Shown: positions 25,810 to 35,815, counted from the first letter of the stretch. The stretch is DNA of 64,000 bases from CAVYGM01 sp963768025 (GCA_963768025.1 CAVYGM010000042.1:186001-250000); one strand, 5' to 3'. Notes: generated from the sequence alone by a model not told the origin. Made by a program: numbers and translations.

Positions 25810-27030
25810 TTAGCTTTTTCTTTTCACGTCCAGGCCGTAGCCTTTGAGAATATTCCGGGCCAAAGCGGCTTTATGAACTTCATCCGCTCCGTCGTAGATG
25901 CGGGCGGCACGCTCGTGGGTATACCAGTACGAGAGCAGGATGTCGCTCGTCATGCCCAGGGCCCCGTGTACCTGTATGGCCCGGTCAATGACCCGCAGCA
26001 TCATATTGGCCGTAAAAAATTTGATCATAGATACCTCGTCGCGCACAGCGGCAGCCCCTTGCTCGTCAATGTGGCGGGCGGTACGCAGCACCAGTAGCCG
26101 GGCGGCGTCTATCTCGGCGCGACTGTCGGCAATGAAGCCCTGGATAAATTGCTTGTCGCCCAGCACGGTACCTTCTTCCAACTCGCGACTTACGGCGTAG
26201 CGGCACATCAGGTCAAAACTGCGCTCGGCAATGCCGATAAACCTCATGCAATGGTGGATACGCCCCGGTCCCAGGCGTTCCTGAGCCAATAGGAATCCCG
26301 CCCCCTCTGCCCCAATGAGATTGGCTTGAGGTACCCGCACCTGTTCGTAGCGCATCTCGGCATGGCTCGCCCAGCTATCGCCCGTATGGCCCATGATCGG
26401 GATATTCCTCACCAGCGTCACACCGGGCGTATCCATCGGTACCAGTATCTGACTCGCCTGCTTGTGGCGGGCGGCCTCAGGGTTGGTAACGGCCATCACC
26501 ACCAGAAAAGCAGCCCCATCCGCCGAACTCGTAAACCATTTATGCCCGTGGATCACATAGTCGTCGCCGTCTTTGACCGCAGTAGTACCCATGCGCGTGG
26601 GGTTGGAGCCCGCATACTCAGGCTCGGTCATGCTGAAGCAACTGCGAATTTCGCCCTCCATCAGTGGTTTTAGGTAGCGGTCTTTCAGGTGCTGAGGCGC
26701 GTATTTGTGCATCAGTTCGGTATTCCCAATATCAGGTGCCTGAGTATTAAACACAAAATGCCCGAACGGGGACCCAGCCAGTACTTCACTGATCTGACCA
26801 AACTCGCACAGGCTAAGGGCAAGCCCGCCGTCGGCTTCGGGCAGATGCAATCCCCATAGGCCAGCTTTTTTGACCAGCTGCCTTTTCTCTTGCAGAACAG
26901 GCTCGATATGCGAAAAGTCGTGGGTAAGGTTCTCCGTAGTTTCCAGAGGATACAGTTCCGTCGCTACAAATTCCTGAATACGGGGAAGCAGGCTGCGTAG
27001 CCTTTCAGTTGCAAATAAGGTTTCCATCAA
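25810..27030 (-). CDS. Acyl-CoA dehydrogenase (ACAD10/11-like)
   Basis: A 406-aa FAD enzyme oxidising an acyl-CoA to the 2-enoyl-CoA. Landmarks are FSMTEPEYAGSNPTRMGTTA (FAD/substrate loop), HKWFTSSADGA, IMGHTGDSWASHAEMRYEQVRVPQANLIGAEGAGF, and the C-terminal QVHGALGMTSDILLSYWYTHERAARIYDGADEVHKAALARNIL. The start is at 27030 or the second Met at 27027. It leads an operon with a PIG-L deacetylase and an APH-like kinase. The kinase plus dehydrogenase pair is the bacterial equivalent of the fused ACAD10/ACAD11 proteins, suggesting degradation of hydroxylated fatty acids. Confidence 0.93.
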   Translation of the reverse strand: MMETLFATERLRSLLPRIQEFVATELYPLETTENLTHDFSHIEPVLQEKRQLVKKAGLWGLHLPEADGGLALSLCEFGQISEVLAGSPFGHFVFNTQAPDIGNTELMHKYAPQHLKDRYLKPLMEGEIRSCFSMTEPEYAGSNPTRMGTTAVKDGDDYVIHGHKWFTSSADGAAFLVVMAVTNPEAARHKQASQILVPMDTPGVTLVRNIPIMGHTGDSWASHAEMRYEQVRVPQANLIGAEGAGFLLAQERLGPGRIHHCMRFIGIAERSFDLMCRYAVSRELEEGTVLGDKQFIQGFIADSRAEIDAARLLVLRTARHIDEQGAAAVRDEVSMIKFFTANMMLRVIDRAIQVHGALGMTSDILLSYWYTHERAARIYDGADEVHKAALARNILKGYGLDVKRKS

Positions 27031-27313
27031 TGGGGTTTAGGGTAAGGCAAAATAGTTCGCACAGGTCAGGCAGTAGTCCATATGCTACCTAGTATGCATG
27101 CATACTAGGAGAGTCAAAAATAGTCTATTTTGAATAAAAAATATTCTAAAGCAACGGGGCAGCTGACATAAACGAATCGAAAGTGCTCGTTTTGATAAAA
27201 TTTTAGACCTTTGCGGGGCCTTTCCTTCCGAAGGTGCAGGACTCTATTGGAAACCCAAACCGGATAATTATCCGAAGGGTACCAGCTAACAACCTAATTG
27301 CTATTACCAAAAA

Positions 27314-28309
27314 ATGACCATAGATCAGGTTTTTGAAGATTTTACAAAATTACGCGTCCTGGTAGTTGGCGACGTCATGCTCGATTCCTACGTGTGGGGG
27401 AAAGTGGAGCGTATCTCCCCCGAAGCCCCCGTGCCGGTAGTCAATGTGGGCCGTCGCGAGTACCGTCTGGGAGGTGCGGGTAACGTGCTGCTCAATGTGC
27501 AGGCACTCGGTGCGGAAGCTATCGCCTGTACCGTCATCGGTAGCGATGGTCCCGGCGATATCCTGCAACACCAGCTGACCGAACGCAACCTCAGCCATGA
27601 GGGCCTTATCCGTAGTGACGCCCGCATCACCACCATCAAAGAACGCATCATTGCGGGCTCGCAGCAGGTAGTACGGATTGATACCGAAACCGACGCCAGC
27701 ATATCCGATGCCGAGCGAGAACAGCTCGTAGCCAAGGCCAAAGCGCTCATTCCCGGCTGTCAGGTGGTAATATTCGAAGACTATGACAAGGGGGTACTTG
27801 GCCCCGAGGCCATTGCCGAAATCACGGCTTTTGCCAATCAGCACAAGGTACCGACGGTAGTAGATCCCAAAAAGCGCAATTTTCTGGCTTATCGGCACAC
27901 CACCCTTTTCAAGCCCAATCTGAAAGAACTTCGGGAGGGGTTGAAAGTAGATTTTGAGGTACAGGACGCCATGGCTCTGCGCTCGGTAGTACAGCAGTTA
28001 ACCCAGACCCTCAGTGCCAAAGGGGCGCTGATTACGCTTTCAGAACACGGAGTGTACATTGATTATCAAAATGAAACCTGCCACCTGCCCGCGCATCGCC
28101 GGAGCATAACCGATGTATCGGGGGCGGGCGATACCGTCATCAGTATAGCAGCCTGCTGCGTAGCTCTGGGGCTGCCTCCTCGCCTCATTGCGGGACTGTC
28201 TAACCTGGGCGGCGGGCTCGTGTGTGAGCAAGTAGGTGTGGTGCCCATTGACCGGGTGAGGTTGAAGGCCGAGGCAGTGAAAGAAGGATTACTTGGAGTT
28301 ACACTCTAA
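27314..28309 (+). CDS. hldE: D-glycero-beta-D-manno-heptose-7-phosphate kinase
   Basis: A 331-aa PfkB-family kinase matching the N-terminal (RfaE1) half of HldE: VVGDVMLDSYVWGKVERISPEAPVPVVNV, LGGAGNVLLNVQALG, TTIKERIIAGSQQVVRIDTE and the phosphate-binding DVSGAGDTV. It phosphorylates heptose-7-phosphate on C1 on the way to ADP- or GDP-heptose. The adenylyltransferase half is absent, so the protein is kinase-only; that partner must be elsewhere. Sedoheptulose-7-phosphate isomerase (gmhA) is at 55592, so two heptose steps are in the window. Its stop overlaps the 3' end of the convergent glycosyltransferase gene by 11 bases. Confidence 0.92.
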   Translation: MTIDQVFEDFTKLRVLVVGDVMLDSYVWGKVERISPEAPVPVVNVGRREYRLGGAGNVLLNVQALGAEAIACTVIGSDGPGDILQHQLTERNLSHEGLIRSDARITTIKERIIAGSQQVVRIDTETDASISDAEREQLVAKAKALIPGCQVVIFEDYDKGVLGPEAIAEITAFANQHKVPTVVDPKKRNFLAYRHTTLFKPNLKELREGLKVDFEVQDAMALRSVVQQLTQTLSAKGALITLSEHGVYIDYQNETCHLPAHRRSITDVSGAGDTVISIAACCVALGLPPRLIAGLSNLGGGLVCEQVGVVPIDRVRLKAEAVKEGLLGVTL

Positions 28310-29426
28310 TTGCCTCGGAAAGAGTTGCTTTGTAGCAGTCGAGAGTCTGGAGCGCCATAGTTTCTTTTGAAAAATCCCGAAGACGAACAGCCCCCCGCTT
28401 GGTCATTTGCTGGCGAAGTTTTGTACTGCCCAGTACCTCTTCCACCGAAGCCAGCATAGACTCTGCATCCGTTGGATCAAAGTACCGGGCCGCGTCACCG
28501 GCGATTTCGGGAAAACAGCTATTATCACTCACCAGCACCGGGCAGTCAAAAGCGAACGCTTCCAGAATGGGTAGTCCAAATCCTTCGTTCAGGGAAGGGA
28601 AAGCAAAAGCCGTAGCGTTTTTGTACAGCGCTCCCAGCGTGGCATCGTCATAAATCTCGTGGTACCTCACTTTGCTCACGACATCCAGCTCCGTCAGATG
28701 CGCTAGTTCTCTTTGTGTAAAGGGCCGCCCTCCGGCGCATACCACCTGCAGGTCTTTCTCTTTTTTGAGTAAAGGGGTGATTGCTTTTATAAATAAATCA
28801 AAGTTCTTATAGTCAAGACGGTCTCCCACAAAAAGGAGATACTGTTCGGGTACGTCAATCTTAGCTTCCGAAATAACCTGTTCTTCCGAGAAATTTGTAC
28901 AATGGTAGATTACATCAACCTTTGATTCATCCACATCAAAGTATTCCAGCAGGTCGTTCTTTGTGCTGTGCGAAATCGCAATTACCCGAGTGGCTTTTTG
29001 GAGTAGATGCTGCTTGAGCCAATGTTGGTCTCCACCAAGCGAGGGGTACAGATGATGAAATTTTTCGGAGGTACAATCGTGAAACGTAAGCACAAAGGGC
29101 TTGGAACCCAGTTGGTCGAGAAAATACCGATGATAAAACGTGGGGTGAAACAAATCGTATTCACCAGCCTTGATGATGCGGGTGCTGTTGCGCCGGTTCA
29201 TGAGCGACATCAGGCGGTTGGTACGGGTGTAGCCCAGGAAATGCGGGAACGTATGGTGCTTACTAAATTCTGCTCCTTCCAGGTAGGCATTGTTGGAAAA
29301 CGCGAGAGCCAGGTCAAAATCCAGGGTCTGACTATCAGCGTAGTAGCTCATCAATTCATAAAAATACCGCGAGATACCGCCGTAGCGTTTTCCTGTAAAT
29401 GCCTGGTGATCATATAGTACTTTCAT
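28299..29426 (-). CDS. Glycosyltransferase family 4 (GT-B)
   Basis: A 375-aa retaining glycosyltransferase with the GT4 architecture: an N-terminal acceptor half (MKVLYDHQAFTGKRYGGISRYFYELMSYY) and a C-terminal nucleotide-sugar half (LLFVGDRLDYKNFDLFIKAI and the E-x7-E motif FAFPSLNEGFGLPILEAFAFDCPVLVSD). It presumably adds a hexose during O-antigen or capsule assembly. It is the last of three glycosyltransferases in one minus-strand operon (31465 to 28299, gaps of 18 and 2 bases). Sugar specificity cannot be read. Confidence 0.92.
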   Translation of the reverse strand: MKVLYDHQAFTGKRYGGISRYFYELMSYYADSQTLDFDLALAFSNNAYLEGAEFSKHHTFPHFLGYTRTNRLMSLMNRRNSTRIIKAGEYDLFHPTFYHRYFLDQLGSKPFVLTFHDCTSEKFHHLYPSLGGDQHWLKQHLLQKATRVIAISHSTKNDLLEYFDVDESKVDVIYHCTNFSEEQVISEAKIDVPEQYLLFVGDRLDYKNFDLFIKAITPLLKKEKDLQVVCAGGRPFTQRELAHLTELDVVSKVRYHEIYDDATLGALYKNATAFAFPSLNEGFGLPILEAFAFDCPVLVSDNSCFPEIAGDAARYFDPTDAESMLASVEEVLGSTKLRQQMTKRGAVRLRDFSKETMALQTLDCYKATLSEAIRV

Positions 29427-29444
29427 AAAAAGTTGGGTCCGTTC

Positions 29445-30461
29445 TTATTCAAAAATATCTCCCAGTACCGCCAGGTAAGGAGCATACCATCGGGCGTCGG
29501 CGTCCAGAAAATGGTGGTAGTTGCCTGCCAAAAAATTGGATACTACCGGCTCTATTCGTTTGAGCCTATTGCTGGATAAGGTCCCCCTGACCTGAAAGTG
29601 CTTCCGCGCCCGTTCTATTTTTTTGATTCCTCCCACATCGGATAACGGGTATCGGGCCAGCATAGTGAGTATCTTGTCAAAATAAATTTCCTGAATCTTG
29701 TAGTGATTCAGTTTTTGCTGGTGCGTTCTCGAAAATCGGTCAATAAAACGTAAGCGTTTGGGGCTGTTTTTGGATTCCGCGCCGATCTGCTGCTTATCGT
29801 GTTGCCGGTAAAGTACCGTCTGCTGATCCAGGAATTGTATCTTGTTTTCCAAAGCGGCGGTCCAGGCTATCCAGGTATCGTGAATAAAATTCATGGATGA
29901 CTGGTCTACCGGAAAAGGTAGAATACGGGCTATGAACTCCCGGCGAACCGCCAACGTGCAGCCCGTAACCCGATTGCCCTGGATAAGTACGTCGATGGCG
30001 TTTCCTTGCTGCCACATTTTTTTTTGTTTGGGCAGAAAGCGCAACTCCTCAAACAGGTGTTTATCAAGGCTAATAAGGTTGTCGTTTACCAGCTGAGCAT
30101 CTGTAAACACCGCCTGTTGGTCCGGGTGGTTGTCCAAATAGGTACTGAGTACTTGGATTTTTTCGGGAAGCCAGTAATCATCCTGGTCACAGAGGAATAT
30201 ATAATCACCTGTGCAGGCCTGGATTGCCCGCTCGAAATTTTTGGTAGTGCCCAGGTTGGAATGGTTCGATAGCCACTCCACCCGGAAATGTACCTCCTGC
30301 TTGAATCTTTCTACAATGCAGGCAGTAGCGTCAGTAGAGCCGTCATCGCTGATGATGATCTCGTCGGGAAGAAGCGTCTGCTTTGCAATACTGTCCAGTT
30401 GCTGCCTTAAAAAACTCTCTCCATTATAAGTACACAGTGCAATTGATATTCGGGGGGCCAC
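29445..30461 (-). CDS. Glycosyltransferase family 2
   Basis: A 338-aa GT-A inverting transferase: ISIALCTYNGESFLRQQLDSIAKQTLLPDEIIISDDGSTDAT at the N-terminus, nucleotide/metal motif (DQDD) in YIFLCDQDDYWLPEKI, and the acceptor-side IHDTWIAW. This subclass resembles rhamnosyl/alpha-L-Rha transferases of surface polysaccharides, though that specificity is inference. Two-base gap to the upstream glycosyltransferase gene indicates co-transcription. Confidence 0.92.
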   Translation of the reverse strand: MAPRISIALCTYNGESFLRQQLDSIAKQTLLPDEIIISDDGSTDATACIVERFKQEVHFRVEWLSNHSNLGTTKNFERAIQACTGDYIFLCDQDDYWLPEKIQVLSTYLDNHPDQQAVFTDAQLVNDNLISLDKHLFEELRFLPKQKKMWQQGNAIDVLIQGNRVTGCTLAVRREFIARILPFPVDQSSMNFIHDTWIAWTAALENKIQFLDQQTVLYRQHDKQQIGAESKNSPKRLRFIDRFSRTHQQKLNHYKIQEIYFDKILTMLARYPLSDVGGIKKIERARKHFQVRGTLSSNRLKRIEPVVSNFLAGNYHHFLDADARWYAPYLAVLGDIFE

Positions 30462-30463
30462 TT

Positions 30464-31465
30464 TTATAAATCTGGATTTGGTTCAACGATTCTGATTAAC
30501 TTCCAAAGAACAAAAGAGGCTCTGCGCTTAGCCAGATTCCTTACTTTCGAGAATGCGGATACTGCCCGGTATTTTTTATCAAAAACGCTTTTAAGTCCGG
30601 CTACATCGTCATACCCATGCTTTTTTACGGCAGCTTCATAGCCCTTATATAAGGACACAATGTCTTTTCTGCTCTCAAAACTCCACCGATCCTGATGGGT
30701 TGAAATTAGCTCCGGAGCCTCCAACCGAAACCCGCTGAAATGGAAAAAGCACAGTGGAGTGCTGGTATTGACCCAGTAGGAGCCGTCTGTACTGCTGATC
30801 TGTCTTTCGTGCAGATTCCAGTAGCCTACATTGAGCCCAAGGTTTTTTGATACCACGGTTTCAGGAAAAAACAGCGGTACCAGATTCAACCAAAGTTGAT
30901 CCAAAAACATCCCCATATCGAACCGTACATACCCTTCACGGCTAACCCTGTCCTTCCACCAGTCGAGAAACCGCTTCGAAACCGGAGACCTTTTTAAGGC
31001 AAAAAAACCGGCATTGTAGAGGCCGGAATTCAAAAAGTCCCTTTCCGATTGATGTTTTCGATCCGAATAGGGACTGAAAAAATGGGGCGTGATTAGTATA
31101 TCACCCGTTTGCAAGCCCTCTGAGACGATATTCATCTTATTGTACACCTGAATGTCTGTATCAAAATACCATAACTCGTTCAGTTGGGGGTATGTTTCCA
31201 GAAAGTAGCTCCCAAAGTAAGATTTTAAGGCGCAGGTTAGCTCCAAAATAGTATACCGGGCTGCCATCTCCGGAAGGTTTCGTACACCTATCTTTTCTAC
31301 TTCTATTACTTCGAAAGGGAGGCTACTGATATCCACTCTTCCCTCTACACGGTCAACTAAACCTAAAAAAAAGGGGATTTCGGGATGATGTTTGTGGAAG
31401 CTTTCGTAGAAGGCCCTGGCGTGTGCCAGGTAGTTGAGGGTACAAACAGTATAGGCAAAAATCAT
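30464..31465 (-). CDS. Glycosyltransferase (GT-A, GT8-like)
   Basis: A 333-aa nucleotide-diphospho-sugar transferase: start MIFAYTVCTLNYLAHARAFYESFHKHHPEIPFFLGLVD, DxD-type motif in LWYFDTDIQVYNKM, and later GLYNAGFFALKRS and DMGMFLDQLWLNLVPLFF, as in LPS or capsule transferases of the GT8-like fold. It is the first gene of the three-gene glycosyltransferase operon. TATTTTTG on the minus strand (31482-31489) fits a -7 box just before it. Confidence 0.85.
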   Translation of the reverse strand: MIFAYTVCTLNYLAHARAFYESFHKHHPEIPFFLGLVDRVEGRVDISSLPFEVIEVEKIGVRNLPEMAARYTILELTCALKSYFGSYFLETYPQLNELWYFDTDIQVYNKMNIVSEGLQTGDILITPHFFSPYSDRKHQSERDFLNSGLYNAGFFALKRSPVSKRFLDWWKDRVSREGYVRFDMGMFLDQLWLNLVPLFFPETVVSKNLGLNVGYWNLHERQISSTDGSYWVNTSTPLCFFHFSGFRLEAPELISTHQDRWSFESRKDIVSLYKGYEAAVKKHGYDDVAGLKSVFDKKYRAVSAFSKVRNLAKRRASFVLWKLIRIVEPNPDL

Positions 31466-32076
31466 TTCGAATCACTTTTTGCAAAAATAGTACAGAATTG
31501 AAGATTTACACTACCTCTAACCCACATTCATTCCCAACCCTAGGTCTTGGATAGTCTGGGTGCCAGAGGTAGCTTACTCTTACACCGGATAATAATCTTT
31601 AAAATTCTGTTCTACTATTTTAAGGCTCATTTTTGAAACTAACATCTGAATATCAATAGTATACATTGAAATATGGTGTACGAAATGGGTCCCATTCTTA
31701 ACCTCGGACGTAAAATTTTCAAATCTTTTTCTGGAAATTTTAGTAATATAAAAGTCTGGTTAAGGACTTCGCTTGGCTAGCAGGGTGAACCTGTGGTAGA
31801 GGGATAATTCCCAGATCAATATGGCTGCCAATTATATCATTTTCAGGCCTTGGGGCTTATGCCTCAAAATGCATAAGCTGTATACCCCTAAGAAGAAGCA
31901 ATCCGGGCTGGCTGGTGCAGCGCAAATGTATTTTTTGAAAACAGTATGACAAGAGTAGTTTACCTTATAAACCGCCTCATTTCATTAATTTCATCATAGC
32001 ATAGCCAGGAAGCCTTCCATTTCGTCAAACCTGGTGGTATCAAAATCAATAACCTTCTATTCTTTAAGCACAAAAT
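31466..32076 (+). other. 611-bp intergenic region without a gene
   Basis: AT-rich region between the divergent glycosyltransferase operon and gnd. No credible ORF or tRNA. A perfect 8-bp inverted repeat, GCTTATGC/GCATAAGC with an 8-base loop, lies at 31855-31878. It must hold promoters for both operons; only the minus-strand motif at 31482 is suggestive. Confidence 0.4.
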
Positions 32077-33495
32077 ATGAACAACGAACAATACGAATTT
32101 GGTATGGTCGGACTTGGAGTAATGGGTCAAAACCTGATGCTCAACATCGCTGATCATGACTTTTCAGTAATAGGCCTGGACCTCGACCCTCTGAAAGCCG
32201 CTGCCGTAGAGGAAGAGGCCGGAAATAATAAATCAGTGCGGGGTACTACCTCAGCCTCAGAATTTGTGCTGTCGCTACGCACACCCCGGGCGGTTATGCT
32301 GCTGGTACCGGCAGGGAAGCCCGTGGATGGGGTGATTGCCTCCCTGCTGCCCCTGCTGGAGCCTGGTGACATCGTGATCGACGGCGGGAACTCCTACTTT
32401 CCGGATACCGAACGGAGAGTGGCGGAGATGAAAGAAGAAGGCATTCACTTTTTTGGTATGGGGGTGTCAGGGGGAGAAAAAGGGGCCCGCTTTGGCCCAA
32501 GCATGATGCCTGGTGGGGATCGGGAAGCCTACGAACGGCTACGACCGGTGTTTGAAGCCATTGCTGCCAAGGTAGACGGCGAGCCTTGTGTGGCTTATCT
32601 GGGTAGTGGTTCGGCGGGCAACTACGTAAAAATGGTTCACAATGGCATTGAGTACGGAATTATGCAGCTGATCTCGGAAACTTACGATCTGCTGAGACGC
32701 GGTGCCGGCCTGAACGACGCCGAACTACAGGCGGTGTTTGAGGAGTGGAATCAAACGGAGCTGCAGTCTTTCCTGGTAGAAATTACGGCCGAAATTTTGA
32801 AGAAAAAAGATGACGAAAAAGACGGGTTGTTGGTTCACATGATTTCAGACCGGGCTCGTTCGAAAGGGACCGGGAAATGGACTTCCCAAAATGCCATGGA
32901 CTTACAAGTACCCGTGCCTACTATAGACATGGCCGTACTTATGCGCGACATGTCCAAGTACAAAGAAGAACGTGTGGAAGCCGCCAAAAAGTTACCCAAC
33001 GACATGGTTCCGATGACAAGCGCCAGTGATCGGGCCGAGCTGATCCATCAGATGCGAAACGCCTTTTATTTTGCCATGATCACCACCTATGCGCAAGGCC
33101 TGGCGCAGCTAACGGTGGCTTCGGACACCTACAACTACGGTCTAGAATTGCAGGATGTTGCCAAAATCTGGCGGGGGGGGTGCATCATTCGGGCAGCCTG
33201 CTTATCCGATATTCGGGCTGCATACACGCAGAATCCCCAGTTGCCTAACCTACTGCTCGATTCGACCGTGGGTAACGACCTGCTGGTTCGCCAGCACGAT
33301 ACGCGCACCATTATCAAACTTGCCATCGATAAAGGCATTCCGATGGCAGCCTTTATGGCGTGCCTGTCCTATTTTGATGCCTACCGCACGGAGACTTTAC
33401 CCACCAATCTGATTCAAGCGCAGCGCGATTACTTTGGTGCTCATACGTACGAGCGCGTGGATCAGGAAGGTGTTTTTCATACGCTTTGGAATTGA
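32077..33495 (+). CDS. gnd: 6-phosphogluconate dehydrogenase (decarboxylating)
   Basis: A 472-aa enzyme, full length for the long Gnd family. It oxidises and decarboxylates 6-phosphogluconate to ribulose-5-phosphate. Features: Rossmann GLGVMGQNLMLNIADHDF, substrate-binding VSGGEKGARFGPSMMPGG, catalytic Lys in GNYVKMVHNGIEYG, and the C-terminal WRGGCIIRAACL and QRDYFGAHTYERVDQEG. First gene of a gnd-zwf-pgl operon that gives the whole oxidative pentose phosphate branch (NADPH and ribulose-5-phosphate). Confidence 0.97.
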   Translation: MNNEQYEFGMVGLGVMGQNLMLNIADHDFSVIGLDLDPLKAAAVEEEAGNNKSVRGTTSASEFVLSLRTPRAVMLLVPAGKPVDGVIASLLPLLEPGDIVIDGGNSYFPDTERRVAEMKEEGIHFFGMGVSGGEKGARFGPSMMPGGDREAYERLRPVFEAIAAKVDGEPCVAYLGSGSAGNYVKMVHNGIEYGIMQLISETYDLLRRGAGLNDAELQAVFEEWNQTELQSFLVEITAEILKKKDDEKDGLLVHMISDRARSKGTGKWTSQNAMDLQVPVPTIDMAVLMRDMSKYKEERVEAAKKLPNDMVPMTSASDRAELIHQMRNAFYFAMITTYAQGLAQLTVASDTYNYGLELQDVAKIWRGGCIIRAACLSDIRAAYTQNPQLPNLLLDSTVGNDLLVRQHDTRTIIKLAIDKGIPMAAFMACLSYFDAYRTETLPTNLIQAQRDYFGAHTYERVDQEGVFHTLWN

Positions 33496-33567
33496 TTCCA
33501 TCCGGCGGGTTAGCAGCCCCATTCTTTTAGTATTCCACTACTCATCACTTCTACAAAAACTCTCAAA

Positions 33568-35076
33568 ATGGCCGAAAATAAAAAAAATGCCCCTACCATA
33601 GCCGTTATATTCGGTGGAACCGGCGACCTGACGAAGCGTAAATTGGTACCTGCCTTCTATAATCTGTTTCTGGATGGATGGATACCGGATAAATTTGCCA
33701 TAATTGGCTTGGGACGCACCGAAACAGACGATGGAAACTATCGAAAGCATCTGTGCGAAGGCCTTAGCCAGTTCTCTCGCAGTGGAAAGCCGGCCAAGGA
33801 AGCCTGGGACAAATTTCATGACTCCATACTGTACCTGCAGTCCGACATCCATGATCTGACTTCTTACCAGGCATTAGCGGATAAAATCACGGCCCTGGAA
33901 GAGAAATGGGGCACCCGTGCCAATCGGTTGTTTTACCTGTCAGTCGGGCCCGATTTTATCGAACCCATCACCGTAAACCTGGCGAAGGTTGGGATAGCGG
34001 AGAGCGTGGAGAAAGACCGTATTGTGGTAGAAAAGCCTTTTGGGCACGATCTAGAATCAGCCCAAAAACTAAATCGGTTGCTTACGTGTACCTTCCAGGA
34101 ATCGCAGATTTACCGGATAGATCATTACCTGGGCAAAGATACGGTACAAAATATCCTGGCGTTCCGATTTGCCAACGCCCTATTTGAACCCCTCTGGAAC
34201 CGCAACTTCATCGAGTACGTGCAGATCACGGTAGCCGAAGTGGTGGGTGTAGAAGAGCGGGGTGGGTACTACGAAGGCTCGGGAGCCCTGCGGGATATGA
34301 TTCAAAATCACCTGCTGCAACTGCTGTGCATGGTAGCTATGGAGCCGCCCGTCACGTTTGAAGCCGAAGAGATACGGAATCGAAAAGTAGATGCTCTGAA
34401 GGCCATCCGCCGATACTCGCGAGAGGAGGTAGGTAAGTACGCCGTACGCGGCCAGTACGGTGCGGGCTGGTTGAAAGGGAAACAGGTACCGGGTTATCGT
34501 GAGGAAAGCGGCGTCGATCCCAAATCTGGCACAGAGACCTACGCGGCTATCAAGTTTTATCTTGATAACTGGCGCTGGCAGGGGGTACCTTTTTACCTCC
34601 GTACCGGCAAACGAATGCAGGAAAAAAGCTCTTCTATTACGATTCAGTTCCGACCGGTACCTCACCTCACCTTCCCTTCTATTATGTCGGAGAATATCCT
34701 GCCTAACCGACTCAGTATCAATATTCAGCCGGAAATGGATATTCGCCTGCGCATTATGGCGAAAAAAACCGGTCTCGAAATGGCATTGACGCCCGCCGAA
34801 ATGGTGTTCGATTTTAACGGCGACTCCAACCAGGGACCGACCCCCGAAGCCTACGAAACCTTGCTTTTGGATGCCATGCAAGGCGATGCTACCCTGTTCA
34901 TGCGGTCCGATCAGGTAGAAGAGGCGTGGGATGTGATTATGCCTATTCTGGAAACGTGGGAGTCGCGTCATTCGCTGGAATTCCCTAATTATGGTTCCGG
35001 AATGTGGGGGCCGGAGAATGCCGAAGCGCTCATTGCCCGCGACGGTCACACCTGGACGGTCACTTTTCCGCATTGA
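33568..35076 (+). CDS. zwf: Glucose-6-phosphate 1-dehydrogenase
   Basis: A 502-aa enzyme making 6-phosphogluconolactone with NADP+ reduction. N-terminal nucleotide motif IFGGTGDLTKRKLVPAFYNLF (GxxGDLT), catalytic RIDHYLGKDTVQN, and RTGKRMQEKSS in the C-terminal substrate domain. Normal length. It lies 72 bases after gnd and 10 bases before pgl, so the three genes are one transcript. Confidence 0.97.
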   Translation: MAENKKNAPTIAVIFGGTGDLTKRKLVPAFYNLFLDGWIPDKFAIIGLGRTETDDGNYRKHLCEGLSQFSRSGKPAKEAWDKFHDSILYLQSDIHDLTSYQALADKITALEEKWGTRANRLFYLSVGPDFIEPITVNLAKVGIAESVEKDRIVVEKPFGHDLESAQKLNRLLTCTFQESQIYRIDHYLGKDTVQNILAFRFANALFEPLWNRNFIEYVQITVAEVVGVEERGGYYEGSGALRDMIQNHLLQLLCMVAMEPPVTFEAEEIRNRKVDALKAIRRYSREEVGKYAVRGQYGAGWLKGKQVPGYREESGVDPKSGTETYAAIKFYLDNWRWQGVPFYLRTGKRMQEKSSSITIQFRPVPHLTFPSIMSENILPNRLSINIQPEMDIRLRIMAKKTGLEMALTPAEMVFDFNGDSNQGPTPEAYETLLLDAMQGDATLFMRSDQVEEAWDVIMPILETWESRHSLEFPNYGSGMWGPENAEALIARDGHTWTVTFPH

Positions 35077-35086
35077 TTGATCCCCT

Positions 35087-35815
35087 ATGGTACAGAAATT
35101 CAAAGACCCCACCCTACTCAGCAAAGCTGCCGCCGACCTCTTTGTAAAAGCAGCTCTTGAAGCAGTAGAAGAGTCAGGCCGCTTTACGGTAGCGCTTACA
35201 GGCGGCTCCTCGCCCGTGCAACTTTACAGGCTGCTGGCGGAGTCGCCCTACCGGGAGCAGGTACCCTGGGCACAGACCTATGTATTCTGGGGGGATGAGC
35301 GCTGGGTACCCCTTACCGACGAGCGTAGCAATGCCCGTATGGCCCGGGAGAACCTGTTGGACCAGGTACCTATTCCCCGGCATCAGATCTACCCTATGTG
35401 GGCCGACGATACCGAACCCACCGATTTTGCCATTCAGTATGAAGCACTACTTCAGCAGCACTTCGATCAATCCCCCCCCCGCTTTGACCTGATCCTGCTG
35501 GGCATGGGTGACGACGGCCATACTGCCTCCCTGTTTCCGGGTACCGCGGTGCTGCACGAGCGGTCGCGCTGGGTGTGGGCCTACTACCTCGAGCCACAGC
35601 ACATGTACCGGATCACCCTCACGGTTCCGCTGATCAATCAGGCCAAAAGGATTCACTTTTTGACTTTTGGAAGCAACAAAGCCAACGCTCTATACGAAGT
35701 GCTTGATGGAGAGCGTAATCCGGATCTGTATCCTTCCCAACTTGTTCAGCCGCAGGGTGAAGTGCTTTGGCTGGTTGATGAAAACGCGGCGTCGCTACTA
35801 AAGAAGGAAAGGTGA
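35087..35815 (+). CDS. pgl: 6-phosphogluconolactonase
   Basis: A 242-aa enzyme of the NagB/DevB fold that hydrolyses the lactone made by Zwf: VALTGGSSPVQLYRLLAE, WGDERWVPLTDERSNARMARENLL and LILLGMGDDGHTASLFPGT are the family blocks. Ten-base gap to zwf. It completes the oxidative pentose phosphate operon, which is followed by a terminator-like hairpin. Confidence 0.96.
   Translation: MVQKFKDPTLLSKAAADLFVKAALEAVEESGRFTVALTGGSSPVQLYRLLAESPYREQVPWAQTYVFWGDERWVPLTDERSNARMARENLLDQVPIPRHQIYPMWADDTEPTDFAIQYEALLQQHFDQSPPRFDLILLGMGDDGHTASLFPGTAVLHERSRWVWAYYLEPQHMYRITLTVPLINQAKRIHFLTFGSNKANALYEVLDGERNPDLYPSQLVQPQGEVLWLVDENAASLLKKER

Noticed and set aside
31466..32076. A small gene (about 65 aa) on the minus strand at 31960-32157
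   Set aside because: Weak composition, overlaps the gnd start, no homology signal.
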